A stretch of DNA of 64,000 nt. It comes from Hofstenia miamia (Eukaryota > Xenacoelomorpha > Acoela). The stretch lies in NCBI GenBank assembly GCA_004352715.1, contig SCFE01000088.1, positions 1,029,947 to 1,093,946 of the forward strand. The letters are read 5' to 3'. The position numbers and the translations under genes were made by a program. The notes under the pieces were generated by a model. It searched no databases. It was given only the letters and a program-made list of their open reading frames with translations, and was not told the DNA's origin. Of the stretch, positions 22,616 to 33,037 are shown in pieces (the first letter of the stretch is position 1; each line of letters begins with the position of its first letter).

Positions 22616-23760
22616 ATGATGATGATGATGATGATGAAAGTCTTCTTTTTGCAAAATTAATATAATTTAGGACTTAAATTTTGGGAAAATTTTCAGGATT
22701 CATTGCTCTTTTGTACTTTTGCTTAAATAAATGACAGTTTGTGGTCAATAACATTTATCTAGTTATAAGAAGAATAATTGAATACTGTTTATTTTTTAAA
22801 AGCATTAATATATGAAATTGCAGCAGCCTATTGCTGTGCAATCTCATTTGTGAATTACTAACATAATAATCTACAGGTTTTTTGAAAAGTACAGTAGTAA
22901 TTACAATAATAATTGTGCAATAACTACTTCTACAATATACCACTCAATAAAAAAACAGGTAAAAACTTAATAACATCACCAACAAAAATTTAAGTTTTCA
23001 AATTACGAGTGTGGAAGGAACCTAACCCTCAGGTAACATGATACCAAACATGCTTATTGCTATGCTGATGAAACTCTACAGGTAAGATGCTATTTGTCCA
23101 AGTTTTTTAGTTGGCGATCAGCTCTTTAATGTTGTATAAAATATTTATTTCACAAATATAATTTAATTTTGCCATTGACTCATACTTGAGACTAACAAAA
23201 GAGCATATTTGCGGTGATTTTGTGCAATTCTGTTGAACACATCTGTAATTTTTATGCATTTATGAAGAATTTAATATTATCTCAATTTAACTGTCATGAA
23301 ATGCTGGAATTTAGCATACATTCACCAACTTATTAATATATGCATACATGAAGGCTTTGTCAAACTAGAGAAAAATTACAAGTTTAACTATTTATTGACG
23401 TAATACATCAGAGCACACATCATTCAAAATATTTGAGTTTCTAGCATTTCAAAGTTCTTAAAATGACAATTCTTCTAGTTAAGTACAGTGGTATTTACAA
23501 TTGCACCAGTAACCAGATATGGATCACAGTTACTCGCTGGTCGTCTATCTTCCAGATAACCCTTTCCATTAAGAGCACACTGACGAGGTATTCTTATGCT
23601 GGCCATTCTATTTGCAACACCGAAGGAAAACTGACTATAATGAGCTGTTTCATGAATGCCAGTCAATCTATGCTTGTTGTCTTCACCTTGGTTGAGATCA
23701 TAGTCTTTCATGTGCTGTTCATGGACAAGAGAAAGCTTTTCAATGGCTTGGTCGATTGCA
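22616..23760. repeat. Segmental duplication copy 1 (partner about 27213-28405)
   Basis: From an (ATG)n tract through about 650 bp of shared non-coding sequence to the GS last exon, this block matches 27213-28405 with small indels and a divergent patch near 23270-23320. Both copies lie in the same orientation about 4.6 kb apart. Confidence 0.85.
23475..23760 (-). pseudogene. Orphan glutamine synthetase last exon (copy C)
   Basis: A 286-bp copy of GS exon 5, open and ending in TAG, with the conserved [12 protein letters not shown]. The 3' flank matches the complete gene. The upstream side differs: the exon edge reads TGCAATCG instead of CGAAATCG, and the preceding intron sequence is unrelated, although a TATATTAG acceptor remains at the same position. 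No other GS exon lies upstream until the next orphan exon near 28120. Read here as a duplicated exon fragment. If spliced it would change one residue (E to A) at the junction. Confidence 0.8.
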
Positions 23761-24053
23761 CTAATATAAAAAGTTACTTAATGAATTTTCAAAATCTAAA
23801 TGTTGTATACTTTTTAGCATTCAAAATGTATATATTTCAAATAGATTAGCTAAGTCAGTCAGCAAGCATTTTACCTTTGTTATCAAAAAAGATATATCAA
23901 TGAATTTTAAACAAGTTTCATGATCTATACATGTACATGCACATTTACAGTACATGCTAATCTATTGTTAACTGAGAAATAGTTTTGCTTCATTCAATTC
24001 CGCATATATTTCCATTTGCATCAAGAAAGCATAGATTTGCCAAAAGTATATTT

Positions 24054-24095
24054 TAACACTAGAATTACGGATATGGGTGATTTCGACCCGAGATA
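24054..24095. mobile_element. Single piggyBac-like MITE end
   Basis: TTAACACTAGAATTACGG followed by a GGGTGATTTCGACCC dyad resembles the ends of the MITE at 19615-19834. I found no matching right end downstream, so only one terminus is supported. Confidence 0.4.
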
Positions 24096-24391
24096 TTCAT
24101 TGCATTTCGCTAATAATTTATAAACCATAAACCAGGAGCTATGTTGTCATCTTCACATGATTTGAAAATTCTATGGAATTCTATATTTTAAAACTTCTAC
24201 TTCTTTTTGCAGGAAGCTTTGAAAAATGTAGTCTTTTTTCAGTTTACTCTCAGGACATAACCATAAATTTAGTGTTAATATTATTTTCGATACATTTTCA
24301 ATATCTACCTTATAATGCTAGAATACAAATTTCCATTATAAGTTGTCACTTCTTTATATAAAACTTAAACATAAGTATGTATACAAGCAAC

Positions 24392-24392
<1 letters not shown>

Positions 24393-24425
<33 letters not shown>
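24393..24425. repeat. (TA)n microsatellite
   Basis: About 16 TA units. Confidence 0.9.
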
Positions 24426-24428
<3 letters not shown>

Positions 24429-27212
24429 CATATGTATATATATGCTTTATCATAAAGGTAAGGCTTTATTACACTTAAAGAAAGAGTTGTAAACAGTTAC
24501 TGCAATTTATAAAATATTAAAAGCCAGTAACATAAATATTTCTGAACAAAATATATACTTCAGCATACAATTTTATCCTTTCACTGCAAAAAAATCAATA
24601 AGTATTAAATTCAACTTTATCCCAGAATTTTTTTTAAGCAAAACATTGCTACAATAAACTAATACTATGAATTTAACAGGCATTAACTTATTATATTTAT
24701 GGGTGGTGACTTTCATTGTATTTAGAGTTTTCTTATTATATCACAATTATTATTTTATATGAAAAATCAAAATAGAATAGTGCACATATGTGTTTAATTT
24801 CAAAATGTCAAATTCTTTCTGGAAATTTACTTCAACAAATACATCAAAAACACATAAATTTTACAATATATAATAAAACAAATATTGAAAAATTTATTGC
24901 TTTTTTAACTTCTTTTTAGTTAATTAAGTATAATTTCATTTCTACAGTAGCTGTAATAAGACTAATAATTAGATTTAAAAAAGATTAAGAGCAAAGCAAC
25001 TAAGTGGAAAGTGTTAAAAACTAAGCTTTTAAAATTTAGACTCAGATAGTGTCCTTCCATATTGTGGTATAAAACAAAGGTTACAGCTATTGTAGTCACT
25101 TTCACCAATTACTGTGGCCGTTTCTCAGGATTTACAAATTTCATAAAAGGCTTGGAGAAAATTGCTTGAATATTTGGAAAAACAATTTGTGCTTTATATA
25201 AAAATTTTCTTGACATCTAAGTAATATAATATCTTTTGCATAGTAATCAAATATACTTAATGAATATATCAGTAATGTAAATATCAAGCCTGAAACTAAA
25301 TATTTTCGAGGCAGGTAAAGGTTAAAAAGTATGTGAAAAGGCAATAAAAGAACCCTAAGCTTCAGTTCATGTATGCTTAATAGCAATTTTTCAAAAAATA
25401 TTAATAATAAGCAATTCTGCTTTGCTAAAATATCTATTTTTGTGAAATGGAAACAAACAGATTACATTAAAATATAATCATAGGTATCATCCAAACTGTC
25501 AATGACATATCTTTATATATTTGTTTTGCTTATGAATTGGTGGATGGACTAATTGGTGAATACCAAGAAATGAAACAACATTAATAAAAAAATTTAAATC
25601 ATTGTAGTTACATTATATGAATTGCTTTTTATTTTGGTTTAGATTGCTGTTATTTATTTTATCATTTTTAAAAGACAGGGTTTTGGAACAGTCGAAACCC
25701 TCAATTCATTATTTGCTTGTGATACTAGCACTAAATGTAAAGGCTGGCTGAATCAACAATATTTTTTGTACTTCATACGTTTTGTTTTTTCAAACTAAAA
25801 ATCTCCTGCAGTTCAAATTCTGTGTCAAATTGATGGGTTTTAGAAAAATCGCTACTTAGGTTTTTTGCTAATTTTAATTTTCAGAGAGTGTTATGAACAT
25901 TACTGATGTCCATGGTAATAGCGTTCATAAAAGAGATGCAATGTTGAGTGAAATCGGTATACATTTGAATATTAGAAAATCAATGACCCAGTGAGGTCAA
26001 ATCCCTAAAATCAGATGAAAAGTTTTGAAAAATTTTATTATGTACACATGTATAAAAATATTAAACATCATTAATTTAAGCAGCTTCAGAATTTCTTGAA
26101 ATTTCTTATGATTCCTATAAAACATTTTGAGGGCTCATAACTTACGAACTAATAATGATATGCAAAACCAAAAGACACCACACGATAGAAAATATCTACT
26201 TACTCTTTCATTTACGTGTAAATGCCCTGCTCGCTCATGGTGTCATTAAGGCCTGACTTTGCTCGAATCACTCAACCCCAGTGTCTTCGGCATAGCTTCC
26301 TCTAACGGCACAGCTAGAAGACTTTGGGAGGTTTTTCTGCATATAGAGAAGCAGTTAAAATTTGGCGTTGCTTGATCTCTAGAACTACCTGAACCTTAGG
26401 ATTGAAGAGCATATAAATGTGTTTTGAAAAAACGGAATTTTCCGAGAAAAATATTTAGTGTTTGAAGAACTTCAACCGCATCAATATGACTTGTACAAAT
26501 CTTCCCCAATAGATGTGTAGATGGTTCACGATTTCAAAATTTCATATTGGGCTTTTAAGAAAATTTTTGAAAATGAAGGAAAAACTATTTGTCCTTTAAA
26601 AAGACAACAAGCTGTTTCAGAGTAATTACTGAATGACATGTTTAAAAAAAGTATTGGCTTTGCTTAAGCGGGTAAAATCTTTTGGTTATTAAAACTTATT
26701 TTAATCTGGCTAAAGTTACATATCTAACATGTTTTATATATATTTCGTTGTTCAAGCTACTAGTAACAAGTCTACAATTTTGCTTAGTAAAATATGCAAT
26801 CAAAAATCCAAGCGAGAACAGGTTTTGTTCTGTTCGCAAGTTAAGTTTCACGAAAATTTTTTTTGCAAGATTGCCTTAAAGCTGTCCTATGATCAATTTC
26901 ACGTACGTTATATGTATTGACAAGGCCAAAGCAAAAGGTAAACATTCGTAAATAATCACTTTAAACACATAATGTTCTCAATTTCATTTACAAGAATTCT
27001 GCCACAGTTGCCATGAGTCAAAATATTGCCTATTTCAGAAACTTTAAATACTCGTTTTTTCTAAAAGATTAGACATTCGATTTTGGTTTAATATTAAAGT
27101 CCGGATTTCCAGTTTTTTCAGTTACCTATCATATATATTGCAAGCTCTTTCTCACAAAGATAAGAATTGCTGATTTTCTTCAAATCTGAGAGAATGTAGT
27201 ACATTTCTTGAA

Positions 27213-27282
<70 letters not shown>
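27213..27282. repeat. (ATG)n microsatellite
   Basis: About 23 ATG/TGA units. The same tract begins the sister duplication at 22616, where it meets a gap. Confidence 0.95.
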
Positions 27283-28119
27283 CAAAAGTCTTCTTTTTGC
27301 AAAATTAATATAATTTAGGACTTAAATTTTGGGAAAATTTTCAGGATTCATTGCTCTTTTGTACTTTTGCTTAAATAAATGACAGTTTGTGGTCAATAAC
27401 ATTTATCTAGTTATAAGAATAATTGAAACTTTTTATTTTTTTGAAAGCATTAATATATGAAATTGCAGCAGCCTATTGCTGTGCAATCTCATTTGTGAAT
27501 TACTAACACAATAATCTACAGGTTTTTTGAAAAGTACAGTCGTAATTACAATAATAATTGTGCAATAACTACTTCTACAATATACCACTCAATAAAAAAA
27601 CAGGTAAAAACTTAATAACATCACCAACAAAAATTTAAGTTTTCAAATTACGAGTGTGGAAGGAACCTAACCCTCAGGTAACATGATACCAAACATGCTT
27701 ATTGCTATGCTGATGAAACTCTACAGGTAAGATGCTATTTGTTTAAGTTTTTTAGTTGGCGATCACCCCTTTAATGTTGTATAAAATATTTATTTCACAA
27801 ATATAATTTAATTTTGCCATTGACTCATACTTGAGACTAACAAAAGAGCATATTTGCGGTGATTTTGTGCAATTCTGTTGAACACATCTGTAATTTTTAT
27901 GCATTTATGAAGAATTTAATATTGCCTGAAAGTAACTGCCATGAAGTGATGTAATTTATCATACATTCACCAACTTATTAATATATGCATACATGAAGGC
28001 TTTGTCAAACTAGAGAAAAATTACAAGTTTAACTATTTATTGACGTAATACATCAGACCACATATCATTCAAAATATTTGAGTATCTAGCATTTCAAAGT
28101 TCTTAAAATGACAATGCTT

Positions 28120-28405
28120 CTAGTTAAGTACAGTGGTATTTACAATTGCACCAGTAACCAGATATGGATCACAGTTACTCGCTGGTCGTCTATCTTCCAG
28201 ATAACCCTTTCCATTAAGAGCACACTGACGAGGTATTCTTATGCTGGCCATTCTATTTGCAACACCGAAGGAAAACTGACTATAATGAGCTGTTTCATGA
28301 ATGCCAGTCAATCTATGCTTGTTGTCTTCACCTTGGTTGAGATCATAGTCTTTCATGTGCTGTTCATGGACAAGAGAAAGCTTTTCAATGGCTTGGTCGA
28401 TTTCG
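28120..28405 (-). pseudogene. Glutamine synthetase last exon (copy D), upstream lost in gap
   Basis: A 286-bp GS exon 5, open and ending in TAG, with the normal CGAAATCG exon edge, normal acceptor and 73 bp of intron 4 identical in pattern to the complete gene before the 1000-N gap. Exon 4 would fall in the gap. I see no GS exons 1-3 on the far side (29479-30964). It is therefore a fragment, a gene with its 5' part in an under-sized gap, or a mis-assembled haplotype of the gene at 10457-13284. Confidence 0.8.
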
Positions 28406-28478
28406 CTAAAATATTGAAATTAAAAGTAAGATAGACCTATTACATACATTTTACAATTCTTCTGCCGCTGTGCAAAAA

Positions 28479-29478
28479 NNNNNNNNNNNNNNNNNNNNNN
28501 NNNNNNNNNNNNNNNNNNNNNNNNNNNNNNNNNNNNNNNNNNNNNNNNNNNNNNNNNNNNNNNNNNNNNNNNNNNNNNNNNNNNNNNNNNNNNNNNNNNN
28601 NNNNNNNNNNNNNNNNNNNNNNNNNNNNNNNNNNNNNNNNNNNNNNNNNNNNNNNNNNNNNNNNNNNNNNNNNNNNNNNNNNNNNNNNNNNNNNNNNNNN
28701 NNNNNNNNNNNNNNNNNNNNNNNNNNNNNNNNNNNNNNNNNNNNNNNNNNNNNNNNNNNNNNNNNNNNNNNNNNNNNNNNNNNNNNNNNNNNNNNNNNNN
28801 NNNNNNNNNNNNNNNNNNNNNNNNNNNNNNNNNNNNNNNNNNNNNNNNNNNNNNNNNNNNNNNNNNNNNNNNNNNNNNNNNNNNNNNNNNNNNNNNNNNN
28901 NNNNNNNNNNNNNNNNNNNNNNNNNNNNNNNNNNNNNNNNNNNNNNNNNNNNNNNNNNNNNNNNNNNNNNNNNNNNNNNNNNNNNNNNNNNNNNNNNNNN
29001 NNNNNNNNNNNNNNNNNNNNNNNNNNNNNNNNNNNNNNNNNNNNNNNNNNNNNNNNNNNNNNNNNNNNNNNNNNNNNNNNNNNNNNNNNNNNNNNNNNNN
29101 NNNNNNNNNNNNNNNNNNNNNNNNNNNNNNNNNNNNNNNNNNNNNNNNNNNNNNNNNNNNNNNNNNNNNNNNNNNNNNNNNNNNNNNNNNNNNNNNNNNN
29201 NNNNNNNNNNNNNNNNNNNNNNNNNNNNNNNNNNNNNNNNNNNNNNNNNNNNNNNNNNNNNNNNNNNNNNNNNNNNNNNNNNNNNNNNNNNNNNNNNNNN
29301 NNNNNNNNNNNNNNNNNNNNNNNNNNNNNNNNNNNNNNNNNNNNNNNNNNNNNNNNNNNNNNNNNNNNNNNNNNNNNNNNNNNNNNNNNNNNNNNNNNNN
29401 NNNNNNNNNNNNNNNNNNNNNNNNNNNNNNNNNNNNNNNNNNNNNNNNNNNNNNNNNNNNNNNNNNNNNNNNNNNNNN
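28479..29478. other. Assembly gap, exactly 1000 N
   Basis: Interrupts GS copy D within intron 4; a (TA)n repeat follows at 29479-29500. Confidence 0.98.
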
Positions 29479-30964
29479 TTATATATATATATATATATAT
29501 TCTGATGTGAGTTTGTGATATCCCTTCTATTTAGTTCTTCTATATCTTTTACATATTTGTTATTTGTTTTATTACAAAAAATCTCTTTATCCTCATACTC
29601 CTAATAGTGTATATTTGGTCCATGTAAACTAGCAACATGCATCTCAATTATATTAATAATACTATCAAGATTACATAATTAATTAAGATTTAGGCATTTA
29701 TGAATACATGGGAGATATTATTTTTAAAATGTGGTTGAGTTATTTTCAAACCTTTACTTAAATATAATAAGTTTATCTAAATCTTTGAAATTCAATTTCA
29801 AATTTAGTATCACTAAAAGTTATATAGAATCACTTATTTTTTTGGAAGTATTGGTTTACATATTTGATTATGAAGGTTATTTCAAGAATAATTCCATTCA
29901 ATATGGTTTTTCATAAATTATGAGGTAATCATTGGTTATACTTAATATATTTATATTAATAGTATTTAATCATTCTAATTAAATTATTGTAAATACAAAT
30001 TTTATATTAATCAATCTTTGGATTATTTAAAAGAATATCAAATTTAATAAATATTTGTTTTTTAATTGTGTCAAACCTTCCAACCTTTTGCCTTTCCTTA
30101 AATTTATCATTTTGCTTGTGATCATTCATATAAATTACAAGTTGTATTTTAAATTTGAAGCCATTTTGAAGAGATCAGAGTTTCAAAGATTCAAAAAGAT
30201 CTCACGTTAAACACTTTTCATTTGTCTATAAATTTTTATCATTAATTCATATGAAATAAATATCTGATGTTATAGTATAATCAACTTAATATTTTAAATA
30301 CCCAAGAATACATTTTTAATTACAAAATTTATGTTTTTGGTTTTTTATTTTCTGTGCAGTTAAAGGAGATTTCAAATATTAAGTTGTTAATAATTATTTC
30401 AATTCACACATATTTTTACTTAAAATATTTACATAGTGTTTTTTGAAATTTTTGAAGAGGAATTTATAAAAATTATTTGCTAATGTATATTTAAGTTAAA
30501 ATTAGGCATTTTATTAAAACTATTTATAACTTCATTTAAAATATCAATTTTCTAAAAGTTGTTAAGATGCTGTTTACAAAATTTAAGTAAGCAATATTTA
30601 CTCAGTAATCATGCATTTTTCAAGTATAAATTTAATAACAAATGCTTAAGTTCCTTATATTTTTTATTTTCAATGTATTTAAAAGGGGAATTTAACTCAA
30701 TTCTATAAACAGATTGCCCATTATAGGCACTACCCATGTTAACTTGTGTGCTAAAGTACATTAAGCATTAAAATACATCTTTTAATTCTTTGCAAGTCAT
30801 TGATTATTTCCCTAAATTTTTGTACAGATGAGCATTTTATGATAATAACACAATGTTTTAAGATATGAAATTATGATTTTCTATTGAAGAACTTATGATA
30901 TAACATTATATTATTGTAAAACATTTATCAACTAGATTCAAAATGTTACCACTAAAGAGTTAAA
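29479..30964. other. Very AT-rich non-coding stretch
   Basis: No gene, inverted repeat or recognisable element seen. Confidence 0.5.
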
Positions 30965-32597
30965 GGCAATTTATTGCAAAAAATCTTTGGTACAAGACTA
31001 TAAACTAAACACTATTTACTAAATAATAGTAACATATAATTGTGTGGTGTGTGTTTGCTAGGGATTTGTGTTTGTGTGTGTGTGTGTGTACATTATCTAG
31101 GATCATACGAAATTTTCGAAGGAGTGTAGTGCATTATTGTCATTATGTATGCATTGTCTGTGAAAGAGGAATGTTCGCACTTTTTTTCTAAATTTTTTGT
31201 AGTGAATTTCCATTTTAATTTCATGGTCTAAGTTCTTCCAAATTTTAGTTGCCATGTGGTGAAAACTATTTAAATGTTTATCTAAGCATAAAAATTTTTG
31301 AGAACGTTCACTTAACTTAATATATTGTTTTAAAATTGAAAGAGAAGGTGTACCAGATTTACACTTAAATAATATTGATACCATATACAGTTGAATTCTG
31401 TAATAAGGAGCTAATATTTTATATTGAATTTGATACACGGATCAACTGTCATGTTTTTTGTGCAAAGTTAAGTGATTTAAGAGACCAATTGAAAATTTTA
31501 GACAGGAGTATGCGATATTTTGAATTTATGTTTGTAAAAAGAAATTAACTATATCGAAAGTGCGATAAGCAGAGTGCATTTATTAATTGTTTCTGGTATT
31601 TATTTGAAATATTTCAAAGATGATAAAGACACCTTACTTCAGAAGCAATTTTTTTAATTTTAGTCATTAAGAATTGTTCAAAATGTAAATCATTGTCAAT
31701 CTCAACAGCTAAATAATCTATTGATTCACTTTGCTTTATTATTACTTCATTTATATTTAGTTCAATGTTTTTATGATATTTCTGTGTATTGAAAATGAGA
31801 TAAACAAATAGAATTTATTAATTGTTTGTGATATATATTTGAGACGTTTCCCAGATGGTTAAGATACCTAACTCCAGAAGCCACTTTTTTAATTTTTGGC
31901 ATTAAAAATTGTTCAAAATGTAAATCATTGTCAATCTCAACACCTAAATAATCTATTGATTCACTGTGCTTTATTGGTACTTGATTTATATTTAGATCAA
32001 TGTTTTTTGTGAGATATTTAAATGTTTTCAGCGAGAAAATTATAAATTCTGTTTTTTAAATATTTACTTTCAATTGTATATTTGAGAAATACTTTGATAA
32101 ATGTTTGATGTCATTTTGGACAATTTTTGTAGCATTAAAGGCATTTACATTAGTACTTATGAGACAACTATCATCCGCATATTGACAAATATTACTGTTT
32201 TTTATCTCCTTCATTATATCATTTATGTAAAGTGAGAATAGGATGGGGCCAAGAACTGTGTCTTGAGGTACCCCACAGTTAGTTGTAATATATTTTGATT
32301 TTGTGCCATTAAGTATAACTTGTTGATGGCAATTTATAAGGAAGTTCATTATCAAATTTATAGTGTTGTCATCAAAATTATAATGCATTAATTTGTCTTT
32401 CAATGCCAAAGTTCATTGAGTTAAAAGCTTTGCTCAAATCGAGAAGGGCAATGCAACTACATTTATTAGAAGCTAAATTGAGCTTATTTGCTGTGATATT
32501 GACAAAATTGCATCTTGAGTGCTAAACCCATTATGGAAACCAAATTGTTTTTTTGAAAGAATAATTTCAGATATCAAATATGCATTTATTTGATTAT
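30965..32597 (-). mobile_element. LINE copy C, 3' half (RT palm to 3' end)
   Basis: The 3' half of a CR1/L2-like LINE whose 5' half resumes at about 43763 beyond the Ty3/Gypsy insertion. A (GT)n tract lies at 31069-31089 near the 3' end, as in copy A. Part of the 3' region is repeated (31560-31700 and 31800-31990), suggesting internal duplication. The best preserved reverse-transcriptase coding is at 32056-32409. Confidence 0.75.
31103..32597 (-). pseudogene. LINE copy C reverse transcriptase, C-terminal half
   Basis: Minus-strand frames give the palm of a non-LTR reverse transcriptase: GVPQDTVLGPILFSLYINDI and the catalytic ICQYADDSCLIST, where YADD is the metal-binding motif. A C-terminal segment is at 31103-31438. 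GVPQD replaces the usual GVPQG. The frame is broken between the palm and the C-terminus. The fingers domain lies more than 11 kb away at 43763-44200, because of the nested insertion. Confidence 0.8.
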
Positions 32598-32864
32598 TGT
32601 AGAATCTTGCCAACCCTTTTTTCACTTAATTATTGAAGTTGCTTTACAGTTTCTAATAGTTTGGGTGATAAATTAGGTACAACAGATTCAAAAACAGTTC
32701 TCAACCTAATACTGGCGGTATGTATTAACTTAATTAATCCTACACCATAGCATTCCATGGGAGGTAAGTAACTTTTGCTTTCGTTTAGGTTTAAGAAGGT
32801 GGATGGTAATGGGTTGAAACCTGATGCCAAGCAATGCTCAAGAGAGACTATCTTCTTTGGTAAC
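32598..32864 (-). repeat. 3' LTR segment of Ty3/Gypsy element
   Basis: Matches 42802-43068 with roughly 90% identity by eye. On the plus strand it starts TGTAGAATCTTGCC and similarity ends at GGTAAC. A CTACA follows at 32866-32870, so the LTR may start TGTAGG on the element strand. The divergence between the LTRs suggests an old insertion. Confidence 0.8.
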
Positions 32865-33037
32865 CCTACATTTAAATAAGTACATGTTGAATCAAGGTAC
32901 ATGTGAACAATCAATGAGGTCAGCAGAAACATGAATACTTGATTAAGTTGGAAATCATACACTTTGTAGATTAAAGGTAAACAATAAATAAATAACCTGA
33001 TATAAGCTTTATTTATGATGCTGTTTGCATCTGACAT
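32630..33037 (-). pseudogene. Short hydrophobic frame at the end of the element, running into the LTR
   Basis: A 135-residue open frame overlaps the end of the unknown 3' coding region and continues into the LTR. Residues about 10-45 are hydrophobic (AYIRLFIYCLPLIYKVY and QVFMFLLTSLIVHMYL), which could be one or two membrane segments. The part inside the LTR is also open in the other LTR (42830-43033). It may be chance, or the only membrane-type segment of a lost envelope. Confidence 0.3.

Larger units (their letters stand above)
23761..27212. other. Non-coding stretch
   Basis: AT-rich sequence without a supportable gene. Noted inside: a single piggyBac-like end at about 24054-24095 and a (TA)n tract at 24393-24425. 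Confidence 0.5.
27213..28405. repeat. Segmental duplication copy 2 (partner 22616-23760)
   Basis: Same block as 22616-23760. This copy keeps GS intron 4 next to exon 5 and runs on into a gap at 28479. Confidence 0.85.
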
